NCBI RefSeq assembly: GCF_002803065.1
Contig: NZ_NNBL01000003.1
Coordinates: forward strand, 889,461 to 953,460
Origin: Streptomyces sp. CB01635
GTDB taxonomy: Bacteria; Actinomycetota; Actinomycetes; Streptomycetales; Streptomycetaceae
DNA length: 64,000 nucleotides
Reading direction: 5' to 3'
Shown piece by piece: positions 17,833 to 27,750 of this stretch (its first letter is position 1; the number at the start of each line of letters is the position of its first letter). A program made the translations under genes and the position numbers. Under the pieces are notes generated by a model that ran no database searches, was not told the DNA's origin, and saw nothing but the letters and a program-made list of their open reading frames with translations.

Positions 17833-17852
17833 TGGTTAGAGGTGTTTCACTT
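17833..17852. promoter_or_regulatory. Island operator candidate, site 1 (regulator/MFS region)
   Basis: TGGTTA-N8-TCACTT on the plus strand reads AAGTGA-N8-TAACCA on the minus strand. Arm and spacer lengths equal those of the five other sites in the island. It lies between the divergent tandem-TetR gene and the MFS gene, 38 bases before the MFS start codon. Confidence 0.55.
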
Positions 17853-17890
17853 CCTGCTCACATCAGCCCCTTGGACCAGGGAGGGCCGCC

Positions 17891-19213
17891 ATGGCCGTCG
17901 ATCGACAAGAAGTGCCCGGCTTGCCGCTTGCGACCGCCACTGGGGCCCGTGTGCCCGCCGTGCGGCGCCGGGCGTGGTTCGTCCTCGCGCTGCTGGTCTG
18001 TCTGATGCTCGTCAACTTCGCCGACAAGGTCGTCGTGGGCCTGTCCGGCGTAGGTATGAAGCGGGAACTGGGCCTGGACAGCTCCCAGTTCGGCGTCATC
18101 CAGAGCAGCTTCTTCTGGCTCTTCGCCGTCGGTTCCGTGCTCGGCGGCTGGCTCGGAGGCAAGGTGCGGGCGCGCTGGCTCCTGGCCGGGATCGCCGCGC
18201 TGTGGGTGCTCAGCCTCGTGCCCATGGCCGCCCAGGTCGGCTTCACCACCATCGTCGCCTGCAGGGTGCTGCTCGGCTTCGCGGAGGGGCCGACCGTCGC
18301 GCTGGCGATGCAGGTGGCGCACTCGTGGTTCCCCGCGCACCGGCGGAGCGTGCCCAGCTCGATCGTCATCGCCGGCGCCGGGGCCGGCCCGCTGATCGCG
18401 GCCCCCGTGCTGACCTGGGTCATCGAGACGTACTCCTGGCACGCGGCCTTCGGTGTCCTCGCGGCGTTCGGTGCGGTCTTCGCCGTGCTCTGGCTGCTCG
18501 GCGGCGACTTTGGGCCCGAGGGTGCGCGGGCCGGCGATCACCACGTAGTGGCGACGGCGCTGCCCGAGCATGTGCCGCTGCGGCGCCTGTTCTCCACGGG
18601 AACACTGATCGGTATGGCGCTCCTGTTCTTCGTCGCGTACGCCAACACCTCCGTCGGCGTCAGCTGGCTGCCGCTCTACCTGCGCGACGGTCTGGGCTAC
18701 GACGCCACCACCGCGGGCAAGCTGGTCGTCCTCCCCTTTCTCGGTGCCGCCGTCGCCGTCATCCTCGTCGGGGTCCTCTCCAGCGCCCTGACCAGGAGAG
18801 GGGTCGGAAACCGCGTCACCCGCGGGATTCTGCCTGCCGCCATGGTGCTCGCCTCCGGGGTGTGCACGGTGGCCTTCTCCTCGCTGGACCGCGGCGTTCC
18901 GCAGATGACGCTGCTCGTCATCAGCGCCTGTCTGAACTCCGCGGGATACGGCGTCGCCTTCGCCGGGCTCGCTGATGTCGCGCCGACCGGTCAGCGCAGC
19001 ACCGTGTTCGGGATCGTCACCGGCATCTACAGCCTCGGTGGGGTCGTGGCCCCGCTGGTGATCGGCAGGCTGGCCGACGCCGGCACGTCCGCCGCGGCCG
19101 GTTACGGGGACGGCTTCCTGGTCCTCGGCTTCACGATGATCATCGGGGCCGTCGCCGCGCTCCTGCTCGTCGACCCCGACCGCGACGCGGCGCGCCTGGC
19201 GGCGGCGTCCTGA
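17891..19213 (+). CDS. MFS transporter, ACS-like
   Basis: The 440-residue, 12-span major facilitator opens with RRRAWFVLALLVCLMLVNFADKVVVGLSG. VGSVLGGWLGGKVRARW is the loop 2-3 signature, and GFAEGPTVALAMQVAHSWFPAHRR is typical of the anion:cation symporter branch that imports organic anions. A strong CCAGGGAGGG precedes the ATG. It heads the plus-strand part of the acyl-CoA island, divergent from the tandem TetR gene. It is the likely importer of the island's substrate; an anionic substrate such as an alkyl sulfate or carboxylate would fit the family. Confidence 0.9.
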   Translation: MAVDRQEVPGLPLATATGARVPAVRRRAWFVLALLVCLMLVNFADKVVVGLSGVGMKRELGLDSSQFGVIQSSFFWLFAVGSVLGGWLGGKVRARWLLAGIAALWVLSLVPMAAQVGFTTIVACRVLLGFAEGPTVALAMQVAHSWFPAHRRSVPSSIVIAGAGAGPLIAAPVLTWVIETYSWHAAFGVLAAFGAVFAVLWLLGGDFGPEGARAGDHHVVATALPEHVPLRRLFSTGTLIGMALLFFVAYANTSVGVSWLPLYLRDGLGYDATTAGKLVVLPFLGAAVAVILVGVLSSALTRRGVGNRVTRGILPAAMVLASGVCTVAFSSLDRGVPQMTLLVISACLNSAGYGVAFAGLADVAPTGQRSTVFGIVTGIYSLGGVVAPLVIGRLADAGTSAAAGYGDGFLVLGFTMIIGAVAALLLVDPDRDAARLAAAS

Positions 19214-19270
19214 CCGCCGACCGCACACCTTGCTATGCATTGAAAACTATCATTCTCAACAAAAGATGGC

Positions 19271-19302
19271 TTGACACCTGGCCAAACGAGCAAGAAAGTG
19301 AA
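19271..19302 (+). promoter_or_regulatory. Conserved promoter block upstream of the first dehydrogenase
   Basis: TTGACA (19271-19276), AAACGAGC (19284-19291) and AAAGTGAA (19295-19302) occur with exactly the same offsets (0, 13, 24) upstream of the second dehydrogenase at 23287-23318. This points to a shared promoter or control block in front of both paralogues. A clear -10 box is not obvious. Confidence 0.5.
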
Positions 19303-19315
19303 TCTGTAATAACTT
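19296..19315 (+). promoter_or_regulatory. Island operator candidate, site 2
   Basis: AAGTGA-N8-TAACTT, 113 bases before the first dehydrogenase gene and directly after the TTGACA block. Five of six symmetric positions match the ideal AAGTTA/TAACTT palindrome. Confidence 0.6.
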
Positions 19316-19333
19316 GCTGGCCGGGCAACGAGA

Positions 19334-19400
19334 GTCGCCGTCGGCGACGAGGTGTTCGTCCAACCGGATCAGCGCCCAGGCCCTGTCCGCCGACGGCGGA
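19334..19400. repeat. Two 15-bp GC-rich palindromes in the leader
   Basis: GTCGCCG-T-CGGCGAC (19334-19348) and TCCGCCG-A-CGGCGGA (19386-19400) share the core GCCG-N-CGGC. Their centres are 52 bases apart, near five helical turns. Both lie in the untranslated leader of the first dehydrogenase gene. They may be protein-binding sites or RNA hairpins; a hairpin would have a tight loop. Confidence 0.5.
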
Positions 19401-19428
19401 TACCGCTGAATCCCAGGAGTGACGAGAT

Positions 19429-20586
19429 ATGAAGCGCACTGTCTACAACGAGGACCACGAGGCGTTCCGGTCCGTCGTCCGGGACTTCATCGCCAAGGAG
19501 GTGTCCCCGCGCTACGAGGAGTGGGAGAGGGACAACCGCGTCCCGCGCGAACTCTTCCACCAGCTCGGCGAGTTGGGCGTCATGGGCTTCGGCATCCCCG
19601 AGGAGTACGGCGGCCCGGGCGAGACCAGCTACAAGTACCAGACGGTGATCACCGAGGAGTGTGCGCGAGTCGCGGTCTCCTTCGGGCACTACACCGTCAC
19701 CACCGGCATCGTCCTGCCGTACCTGCTCAACATCGCAGACGAGGAGCAGAAGAAGCGCTGGCTGCCGGGCATCGCCAGTGGCGCGATCACCCTGTGCATC
19801 GCGATGACCGAGCCCGGCACCGGCTCCGACCTCGCGGGCATCCGGACGCGGGCCGAGCTGTCCGACGACGGCACCCACTACGTCCTCAACGGCGCGAAGA
19901 CCTTCATCACCGGTGCCCTCAACTCCGAGTTGTGCGTCGTCGTGGCCCGCACCTCCCCGCCCACGGCCGAGGACCGCCGCTTCGGCCTGACACTGCTCGT
20001 CGTCCCGACGGACAGCGAGGGCTTCGCGTACGGCCGCAAGCTGGACAAGATCGGTCTGCGTGCCTCCGACACCTCCGAACTGTCCTTCACGGACGTCAAG
20101 GTGCCGGTGGAGAACGTCCTCGGCGAGGTCGGCAAGGGCTTCTCCTACCTGGGCAACAACCTCGCTCGCGAGCGCCTCTCCATCGGCGTCGGCGGTGTCG
20201 CCACCGCGAGCGCCGCGATCCAGTTCGCCAAGGCGTACGTCCAGGAGCGCCAGGTCTTCGGCAAGCCGGTCGCCGCCTTCCAGAACACCAAGTTCGTCCT
20301 CGCCGAGTGTGCCGCCGAGGTCGAGGCCGCCCAGGCCATGGTCGACAAGGGCATCGAACTCGACGACCGGCACGAGCTGTCGCCCGCCGACGCCGCCAAG
20401 ATCAAGCTGTTCTGCACCGAGGTCGCCGCGCGCGTCATCGACAAGTGTCTGCAGCTGCACGGCGGTTACGGCTACATGCTCGAATACCCCATCGCCCGTC
20501 TGTACGCCGACACCCGTGTCTCCCGCATCTACGGCGGCACCAGCGAGGTCATGAAGACGATCATCGCGAAGGACCTGGGTCTGTAG
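19429..20586 (+). CDS. Acyl-CoA dehydrogenase (island paralogue 1)
   Basis: The 385-residue FAD enzyme introduces the 2,3-double bond in beta-oxidation. It has the N-terminal helical domain, then [16 protein letters not shown] (~125-140) and [10 protein letters not shown] for FAD/substrate contact, and the C-terminal [14 protein letters not shown]. The medium-chain catalytic glutamate position reads [10 protein letters not shown], with glycine instead of glutamate. The base is therefore probably Glu248 in NLARERL, as in isovaleryl/long-chain dehydrogenases. RBS: GGAGTGACGAGAT. Two close paralogues lie at 23.4 and 38.6 kb. A terminator-like hairpin and then the CaiB-family gene follow. Confidence 0.94.
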   Translation: MKRTVYNEDHEAFRSVVRDFIAKEVSPRYEEWERDNRVPRELFHQLGELGVMGFGIPEEYGGPGETSYKYQTVITEECARVAVSFGHYTVTTGIVLPYLLNIADEEQKKRWLPGIASGAITLCIAMTEPGTGSDLAGIRTRAELSDDGTHYVLNGAKTFITGALNSELCVVVARTSPPTAEDRRFGLTLLVVPTDSEGFAYGRKLDKIGLRASDTSELSFTDVKVPVENVLGEVGKGFSYLGNNLARERLSIGVGGVATASAAIQFAKAYVQERQVFGKPVAAFQNTKFVLAECAAEVEAAQAMVDKGIELDDRHELSPADAAKIKLFCTEVAARVIDKCLQLHGGYGYMLEYPIARLYADTRVSRIYGGTSEVMKTIIAKDLGL

Positions 20587-20646
20587 GTCCGCCCCGACGT
20601 GCCCGGGCCGCCCGATCACCCCCGGCGGGCCGGCCCGGGCGCACTC

Positions 20647-20680
20647 CGGCCGCCCTGCCCCACCCACGGCAGGGCGGCCG
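20647..20680. terminator. Hairpin between dehydrogenase 1 and the CaiB-type gene
   Basis: A perfect 13-base-pair stem (20647-20659 with 20668-20680) encloses an eight-base loop, followed by TTCCCCCTTCC. It should reduce read-through into the racemase gene, which has no obvious promoter of its own. Confidence 0.75.
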
Positions 20681-20753
20681 TTCCCCCTTCCCGCCATTCC
20701 CGATGCCCTCCGCCCGCGTTCCCTTTCCCGCCGCCCGAGAGAGCCGCCTTTCC

Positions 20754-21929
20754 GTGAGCACTGCACCCACCGCCGCCACTTCCACCCCCTCCACCTCACC
20801 CTCCGCAGGACCGCTGGCCGGCATCCGTGTCGTCGAGCTCGGCGGCATCGGCCCGGGGCCCTTCGCCGGCATGCTCCTCGCCGACCAGGGCGCCGAAGTC
20901 ATCCGCGTCGACCGCCCCGCCGAGGCCGGAACCGCCTCCAAGCACCCGATCCTGCACCGGGGCCGCCGCTCGGTCGCCCTCGACCTCAAGGACCCGGCGG
21001 GCGTCGAGGCCGTCCTCGCCGTCGTCGACAGCGCCGACGCGCTCATCGAAGGCTTCCGCCCCGGTGTCGCCGAGCGCCTGGGCCTCGGCCCGGAGGCCTG
21101 CCTGGCCCGTAATCCCCAACTGGTCTACGGCCGGATGACCGGCTGGGGTCGGGACGGGCCGCTGGCCCAGGCTCCCGGGCACGACATCAACTACATCGCC
21201 GTGGCAGGTGCGTTGGGCGCGCTCGGCGCCGCCGACGAGAACCCGCCCGTACCGCTGAATCTCATCGGCGACATGGGCGGCGGCGGCATGCTGCTCGCCC
21301 TGGGCATCACCACCGCCCTGGTCAGCGCGGCCCGCACCGGCAAGGGCCAGGTCGTCGACGCCGCCATGACCGACGGCACCGCCGTACAACTCTCCCTCAT
21401 CCACGGTCTGTTGGCAGTCGACCGGTGGGAGGACGCGCGTGGCGTCAACCTCTTCGACGGGGGCGCCCCCTTCTACCGCACCTACCGCACCTCCGACGGC
21501 GGCTTCATGGCTGTCGGCAGCGTCGAGCCGCAGTTCTACGCGGTGCTCCGTGACGTCCTGGGCCTCGGCGACGACCCGCTGTTCGCCGAGCAGCACAACC
21601 GGGCGGCCTGGCCTGCGATGGGGGAGCGGTTCGCCGAGATCTTCGCAGGGCGCACCCGCGAGGAGTGGACCAAGGTCTTCGATGGCACACAGTCCTGCGT
21701 CACGCCGGTGTACGGGCTGACCGAGGCCGCCACACATCCGCACAACGTGGCCCGCGGCACGTACTACACCGACAACGGTCTGCTCCAGCCGGCGCCCGCC
21801 CCTCGTTTCCAAGGGACTCCGGCCGCGACCCCCAGCCCCGCGCCGATGGTCGGCGCGCACACCCGCGAGGTCCTGGAAGAGGCCGGCCTGGACGTGTCCG
21901 CGATCGACGCTCTCGCTCCGAAGGGCTGA
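20754..21929 (+). CDS. CaiB/BaiF family protein, alpha-methylacyl-CoA racemase-like
   Basis: The 391-residue family III CoA-transferase-fold protein looks like an alpha-methylacyl-CoA racemase. GHDINYIAVAGALGALG has His143 and NLIGDMGGGGM has Asp173. Together with Glu258 in GSVEPQFY these match the catalytic His126/Asp156/Glu241 of mycobacterial MCR. VDRPAEAGTASKHPILHRGRR binds the CoA part. Racemases make (S)-2-methylacyl-CoA for beta-oxidation of branched or sterol side chains. The GTG start after CGAGAGAG is chosen; the upstream ATG at 20703 lacks a ribosome binding site. Activity as a CoA-transferase cannot be excluded. Confidence 0.85.
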   Translation: MSTAPTAATSTPSTSPSAGPLAGIRVVELGGIGPGPFAGMLLADQGAEVIRVDRPAEAGTASKHPILHRGRRSVALDLKDPAGVEAVLAVVDSADALIEGFRPGVAERLGLGPEACLARNPQLVYGRMTGWGRDGPLAQAPGHDINYIAVAGALGALGAADENPPVPLNLIGDMGGGGMLLALGITTALVSAARTGKGQVVDAAMTDGTAVQLSLIHGLLAVDRWEDARGVNLFDGGAPFYRTYRTSDGGFMAVGSVEPQFYAVLRDVLGLGDDPLFAEQHNRAAWPAMGERFAEIFAGRTREEWTKVFDGTQSCVTPVYGLTEAATHPHNVARGTYYTDNGLLQPAPAPRFQGTPAATPSPAPMVGAHTREVLEEAGLDVSAIDALAPKG

Positions 21930-21933
21930 CGCA

Positions 21934-21976
21934 GCAGAAAGGGGAGGGCCGCCGCCGGCGGCCCTCCCCTTTCTGC
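21934..21976. terminator. Bidirectional terminator
   Basis: A perfect 20-base-pair stem (21934-21953 with 21957-21976) with a three-base loop begins five bases after the racemase stop. TTT follows on the plus side and it lies 23 bases from the convergent thiolase stop, so it can serve both genes. Confidence 0.92.
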
Positions 21977-21999
21977 TTTGGTGTGAACTCCCGGATGTA

Positions 22000-23175
22000 T
22001 CAGAGCAGTTCGAGAATCGTCGCGTTGGCCATGCCACCCGCCTCGCACATCGCCTGGAGGCCGTAGCGGATGTTGTTGTCACGCATGTGGTGGACCAGCG
22101 TCGTCATCAGACGGGCACCGGAGCCGCCGAGCGGGTGGCCGATGGCCATGGCGCCGCCGAGCGGGTTCATCAGCGAGTAGTCGGCGCCGGTCTCCTTGAG
22201 CCAGGCCAGGGTGACCGGGGCGAACGCCTCGTTGATCTCGAACGCGCCGATGTCGCCGATGGAGAGGCCGGAGCGCTTGAGAGCCTTGGCGGTGGCAGGT
22301 GCGGGGCCGAGGGCCATGGTGACAGGGTCGGCGCCGGCGAGCACCGCGGTGTGCACGCGGGCGATCGGGGTCCAGCGGTTCTGCCGCGCGATCTCGCTCG
22401 TGGTGATGAGCAGCGCGGCGGCGCCGTCCGAGATCTGGGACGAGTTGCCCGCGCTGACCACACCGTCTGCCTTGAACGGCGTCTTGAGGCTCGCGAGCTT
22501 CTCCAGGGTCGATCCGCGCCGGACGCCCTCGTCGGTGTCGAATACGCGCGTGGTGCCGTCTTCGGCGGTGACTGTGACGGGCGTGATCTGCCCGGTGAAG
22601 CGGCCCTCGTCGATGGCGCGGGCGGCGCGCTCGTGCGAGTCCAGGGCGTGCCGGTCGAGCTGGGCACGGCTGAAGCCGTACTGCTCGGCGATCAGTTCGG
22701 CGCCGACGCCCTGGTCGAACTCGCCGTCGCCGTCCGGGAAGTAGCGGTTGAGGACCAGCGGGCCGTACGCCTTGCCGGCGTCCGGGACGCTGCGGGCCGA
22801 GCCCATCGGCACCCGGCTCATCGACTCGACGCCACCGGCGACGGCGATGTCGTACTGACCGGCGGCGACCAGGCCCGCGGCGAAGTGCACGGACTGCTGG
22901 GAGGAGCCGCAGGCGCGGGAGACGGAGACACCGGGGACGGACTCGGGCCAGCCCGCGGCGAGTGCTGCGAACCTGCCGACGACGCCGGCCTGCTCGCCGA
23001 CCTGGGAGACGGTGCCCCACACGACGTCGTCGACGGTGGCGGGGTCGAGACAGGTGCGCTCGGCCAGGGCCGTCAGGACGTGGGCGGACAGATCGACGGC
23101 GTGGATGCCGGCGAGGGAACCGCCGCGCTTGCCGACCGGGGTCCGCACGGCATCGACGATCACTGCGTCACGCAT
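22000..23175 (-). CDS. Thiolase (acetyl-CoA C-acyltransferase) 1
   Basis: The 391-residue degradative thiolase cleaves 3-ketoacyl-CoA at the end of each beta-oxidation round. The nucleophile is Cys89 in SRACGSSQQS, the NEAFA loop is present, His347 is in GHPLGGSGAR, and Cys377 is in MCEAGGMANA, where most thiolases have CxGGG. It is transcribed alone, divergent from dehydrogenase 2. Its promoter is read as TGGACA-N17-TAACTT with an island operator over the -10. A second thiolase (36.3-37.4 kb) is closely similar. Confidence 0.95.
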   Translation of the reverse strand: MRDAVIVDAVRTPVGKRGGSLAGIHAVDLSAHVLTALAERTCLDPATVDDVVWGTVSQVGEQAGVVGRFAALAAGWPESVPGVSVSRACGSSQQSVHFAAGLVAAGQYDIAVAGGVESMSRVPMGSARSVPDAGKAYGPLVLNRYFPDGDGEFDQGVGAELIAEQYGFSRAQLDRHALDSHERAARAIDEGRFTGQITPVTVTAEDGTTRVFDTDEGVRRGSTLEKLASLKTPFKADGVVSAGNSSQISDGAAALLITTSEIARQNRWTPIARVHTAVLAGADPVTMALGPAPATAKALKRSGLSIGDIGAFEINEAFAPVTLAWLKETGADYSLMNPLGGAMAIGHPLGGSGARLMTTLVHHMRDNNIRYGLQAMCEAGGMANATILELL

Positions 23176-23232
23176 GGGCTGCTCCTGGAAGAGGGGGAGG
23201 GGCGCGGTCGCGGACGGGCGCGACTGGCCAAC

Positions 23233-23261
23233 AAGTTATTCCAACCTAACCTCGATGTCCA
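23233..23261 (-). promoter_or_regulatory. Promoter of thiolase 1 with island operator, site 3
   Basis: On the minus strand TGGACA (23261-23256), a 17-base spacer and TAACTT (23238-23233) form a promoter. The operator AGGTTA-N8-TAACTT (23252-23233) overlaps its -10. The same CCCTGGACA-N17-TAACTT arrangement recurs at 38.69-38.77 kb. Confidence 0.65.
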
Positions 23262-23286
23262 GGGTGCTTCTCGCATTCTGAACGCC

Positions 23287-23318
23287 TTGACAGCTACGGA
23301 AACGAGCGTAAAAGTGAA
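23287..23318 (+). promoter_or_regulatory. Conserved promoter block upstream of dehydrogenase 2
   Basis: TTGACA (23287-23292) is followed by AAACGAGC (23300-23307) and AAAGTGAA (23311-23318), at the same spacings as before dehydrogenase 1. TAAAAG at 23309-23314 could act as -10 with a 16-base spacer. Confidence 0.55.
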
Positions 23319-23331
23319 AACCGGCTAACCC
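23312..23331 (+). promoter_or_regulatory. Island operator candidate, site 4
   Basis: AAGTGA-N8-TAACCC lies 21 bases before the dehydrogenase 2 start codon and directly overlaps the AAAGTGAA block. It would control the eight-gene plus-strand operon that ends with the alkylsulfatase. Confidence 0.55.
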
Positions 23332-23352
23332 ACGATCAGGAGAGAGGGCGTC

Positions 23353-24510
23353 ATGCCGTGCACGGTTTTCAACGAGGAGCACGAGGCGTTCCGGCAGGTG
23401 GTCCGGGACTTCCTCGCCAAGGAAGCGGTTCCGCACCTGCAGGACTGGGTGGCCGTGAAGGCCGTGTCGCGCGACTTCTATCGCAAGCTCGGGGAGCTGG
23501 GCATCCTCGGCATCGAGGTGCCCGAGGAGTACGGCGGCGGCGCCGAGACCGGTCACCACTTCGGTGCCGTGTTCGCGGAGGAGGTCGCCCGAGCCGGGGC
23601 CACCGTGGGCACCGCCATGACGCACGCCAACATCATCCTGCCGTACCTCCTGCACTTCGGGACCGAAGAGCAGAAGCGGCGCTGGGTCCCCGGCTGTGTC
23701 TCCGGCGACATCATGCTGTCCATCGCGATGACCGAGCCCGGCACCGGCTCGGACCTGGCCGGCATCCAGACGAAGGCGGTCCTTTCCGAGGACGGCACGC
23801 ACTACGTCCTCAACGGCGCCAAGACCTTCATCACCGGCGGCATCCAGTGCGACCTGGTCCTCGTGGTCTGCCGCACCTCGCCCGCCCCCGCCGACAACCG
23901 CCGCGAGGGCCTGTCCGTCCTCGTCGTGGACACCACGAGCGAGGGCTACGCGGTCGGGCGCAGCCTCGACAAGGTAGGCCTGCACGCCTCCGACACCGCC
24001 GAATTGTCCTTCACCGACGTCAAGGTCCCTGTCGGGAACCTCCTCGGCGAGGAGGGTGAGGGCTTCTTCTACCTGGGCCGCAACCTGGCCCGGGAGCGCC
24101 TCGTCATCGCCGTCCAGGCGGCCGCCGCGGCCGAGGCCGCCGTGCGGTTCGCCAAGGAGTACACCCAGGACCGCACGGTCTTCGGCAGGTCCGTCGCGTC
24201 CTTCCAGAACACCAAGTTCGTCCTCGCCGAGTGCGCCACCGAGGTCGAGGCCGCCCGGCTCATGGCGTACGAGGCCCTGGAGCGCGACGCGCGAGGCGAG
24301 CTGTCCGCGGACTACGCCGCCATGGCCAAGCTCCTGTGCACCGAGACCGCCGGTCGCGTCATCGACAAGTGCCTCCAGCTGCACGGCGGTTACGGCTACA
24401 TGCTCGAGTACCCGATCGCCCGCCTGTACGCCGACACCCGCGTCATGCGCATCTACGGCGGCACCAGCGAAGTCATGAAGACCATCATCGCCAAATCCAT
24501 CGGCCTCTGA
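23353..24510 (+). CDS. Acyl-CoA dehydrogenase (island paralogue 2)
   Basis: The 385-residue acyl-CoA dehydrogenase is a close paralogue of the one at 19.4 kb. [26 protein letters not shown] and [14 protein letters not shown] are conserved. [10 protein letters not shown] has glycine at the medium-chain catalytic position, and NLARERLV supplies the likely isovaleryl-type glutamate. RBS CAGGAGAGAGGG. First gene of an operon running to 32.57 kb (two SDRs, CoA ligase, crotonase, two dehydrogenase subunits, sulfatase). The stop codon lies inside a 23-base tandem duplication. Confidence 0.94.
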   Translation: MPCTVFNEEHEAFRQVVRDFLAKEAVPHLQDWVAVKAVSRDFYRKLGELGILGIEVPEEYGGGAETGHHFGAVFAEEVARAGATVGTAMTHANIILPYLLHFGTEEQKRRWVPGCVSGDIMLSIAMTEPGTGSDLAGIQTKAVLSEDGTHYVLNGAKTFITGGIQCDLVLVVCRTSPAPADNRREGLSVLVVDTTSEGYAVGRSLDKVGLHASDTAELSFTDVKVPVGNLLGEEGEGFFYLGRNLARERLVIAVQAAAAAEAAVRFAKEYTQDRTVFGRSVASFQNTKFVLAECATEVEAARLMAYEALERDARGELSADYAAMAKLLCTETAGRVIDKCLQLHGGYGYMLEYPIARLYADTRVMRIYGGTSEVMKTIIAKSIGL

Positions 24511-24541
24511 CCCGCCGGTCCATCGGCCTCCGACCCGCCGA
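24496..24541. repeat. 23-bp tandem duplication across a stop codon
   Basis: Bases 24496-24518 and 24519-24541 are copies differing at two positions. The first copy contains the TGA stop of dehydrogenase 2; in the second that codon reads CGA. The duplication lengthens the gap to the SDR gene without changing the protein. Confidence 0.8.
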
Positions 24542-24578
24542 GCACCTCGGCACCCCATCCAGGAACGGAACCCACACC

Positions 24579-25343
24579 ATGCAGATCAACGGAGTCTCCG
24601 CCGTCATCACCGGTGGCGCGTCGGGCCTCGGCCTCGCCACCGCCAACCGCCTGGTCGGCCAGGGCGCCCACGTCGTCCTGCTCGACCTGCCCACCTCCAA
24701 CGGCGAACACGTCGCGAAGGAGCTCGGCGAACGCGCGCACTTCGTCGCCGGTGACGTCCGCAGCGCCGACGACGCCGCCCGCGCCGTGGCCACCGCGGCG
24801 GCGCAGGCCCCGCTGCGCATCACGGTCAACTGCGCCGGCCTCGGCAAGGGCGGACGCACCGTCAAGCGCGACGGAACGCCGTACGCCCTAGAGGACTTCG
24901 AGTTCGTCGTCGGCGTCAACCTCATCGGCACCTTCAACGTGCTGCGCCTCGCCGCCGCCGAGATGGCACGGACCGAGGAGGTCGACGGGGAGCGCGGCGT
25001 CATTATCAACACCGCGTCCGCCGCTGCCTTCGAGGGCCAGATCGGGCAGTGCGCCTACTCCGCGTCCAAGGGCGGCATCGTCGGCATGACCCTGCCGATC
25101 GCCCGCGACCTGGCCGCCGCCAAGATCCGCGTGATGACGATCGCCCCCGGCCTCTTCTCCACCCCGCTCCTGAACAAGAAGCCGCAGGAGTTCCTCGACG
25201 CCCTCGGCGCCCAGGTGCCGCACCCCTCGCGCCTCGGAAACCCGGACGAGTACGCGCATCTGGCCACGTCCATCATCGAGAACCCCATGCTCAACGGCGA
25301 GACGATCCGGCTCGACGGCGCCATCCGCATGGCTCCGAAGTAG
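24579..25343 (+). CDS. SDR, 3-hydroxyacyl-CoA dehydrogenase of HSD10 type
   Basis: The 254-residue short-chain dehydrogenase has the cofactor loop TGGASGLG (11-18), acidic LLDLP after beta-2 (NAD preference), NCAG, Ser147 in NTASAAAF, and Tyr160/Lys164 in YSASK. The long insertion after NCAG with KDG-like [15 protein letters not shown] and [11 protein letters not shown] resembles human HSD17B10-type 3-hydroxy-2-methylbutyryl-CoA dehydrogenases. It would oxidise the 3-hydroxyacyl-CoA step, possibly with 2-methyl substrates. RBS AGGAACGGAA; 68 bases after dehydrogenase 2, in the same operon. Confidence 0.88.
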   Translation: MQINGVSAVITGGASGLGLATANRLVGQGAHVVLLDLPTSNGEHVAKELGERAHFVAGDVRSADDAARAVATAAAQAPLRITVNCAGLGKGGRTVKRDGTPYALEDFEFVVGVNLIGTFNVLRLAAAEMARTEEVDGERGVIINTASAAAFEGQIGQCAYSASKGGIVGMTLPIARDLAAAKIRVMTIAPGLFSTPLLNKKPQEFLDALGAQVPHPSRLGNPDEYAHLATSIIENPMLNGETIRLDGAIRMAPK

Positions 25344-25379
25344 ACCGTCCCCACCCAGCTCTTGACCAGGGAGTTTCCC

Positions 25380-26147
25380 GTGTCCGCAAACAGCTCCGCC
25401 CAGAAGGTGGCCGTCGTCACCGGCGCCGCCCGGGGCATCGGTGCCGCGACCGCCGCACGACTGGCGCGCGACGGTTTCGCCGTCGCCGTGTTCGACCTGG
25501 ACGAGGCCGCCTGCGCCCGTACCGTCGAAGAAATCGAGAAGGAGGGCGGACGCGCCCTGGCCGTCAGCTGCGACGTCTCGGACCCCGAGCAGGTCGAGGC
25601 CGGTGTCGCCAGGGTCGCCGCCGAACTCGGCGCCCCCGCCGTGCTGGTGAACAACGCCGGCATCATCCGCGACAACCTCATCTTCAGGATGACCCCACAG
25701 GACTTCGACTCCGTCATCGGCGTCCACCTGCGCGGCGCGTTCCTGATGGCCAAGGCCTGCCAGGCGCACATGGTCGACGCGAAGTGGGGGCGGATCGTCA
25801 ACATGTCCTCCGCAGCCGCGCTCGGCAACCGCGGCCAGTCCAACTACTCCTCGGCCAAGGCCGGCCTGCAGGCGCTCACCAAGACCCTGGCGATCGAGCT
25901 CGGCCCGTTCGGCGTCACGGCCAACTGCGTCGCCCCGGGCTTCATCGCCACCGAGATGACCGAGGCGACCGCGCAGCGCATGGGCATCACCTTCGAGGAG
26001 TTCACCGAGCGGTATGCCAAGACCATTCCGGTCCGCAGGGGCGGACGCCCCGAGGACATCGCCCAGGCGGTCTCCTTCTTCGTACGCGAGGAGGCGGGCT
26101 TCGTCTCCGGCCAGATCCTGTACGTCGCCGGCGGCCCCAAGGGCTGA
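25380..26147 (+). CDS. SDR, FabG-like 3-oxoacyl reductase / hydroxyacyl dehydrogenase
   Basis: The 255-residue SDR starts at a GTG after CAGGGAG; the TTG 18 bases earlier precedes the ribosome binding site and is rejected. TGAARGIG (15-22), NNAGIIRD (91-98), Ser144, and Tyr156/Lys160 in YSSAK form the cofactor loop and catalytic triad, and APGFIATEMTEA is FabG-like. It may oxidise 3-hydroxyacyl-CoA or reduce 3-ketoacyl-CoA. It overlaps in function with the SDR just upstream, so the two probably handle different stereoisomers or chain types (inference). Confidence 0.88.
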   Translation: MSANSSAQKVAVVTGAARGIGAATAARLARDGFAVAVFDLDEAACARTVEEIEKEGGRALAVSCDVSDPEQVEAGVARVAAELGAPAVLVNNAGIIRDNLIFRMTPQDFDSVIGVHLRGAFLMAKACQAHMVDAKWGRIVNMSSAAALGNRGQSNYSSAKAGLQALTKTLAIELGPFGVTANCVAPGFIATEMTEATAQRMGITFEEFTERYAKTIPVRRGGRPEDIAQAVSFFVREEAGFVSGQILYVAGGPKG

Positions 26148-26180
26148 CGCACCACCCCAAGATGATCGAGGGACTCCTTC

Positions 26181-27722
<1,542 letters not shown>

Positions 27723-27750
27723 GGAACATCCACTGAAGAAAGGGACGGCG

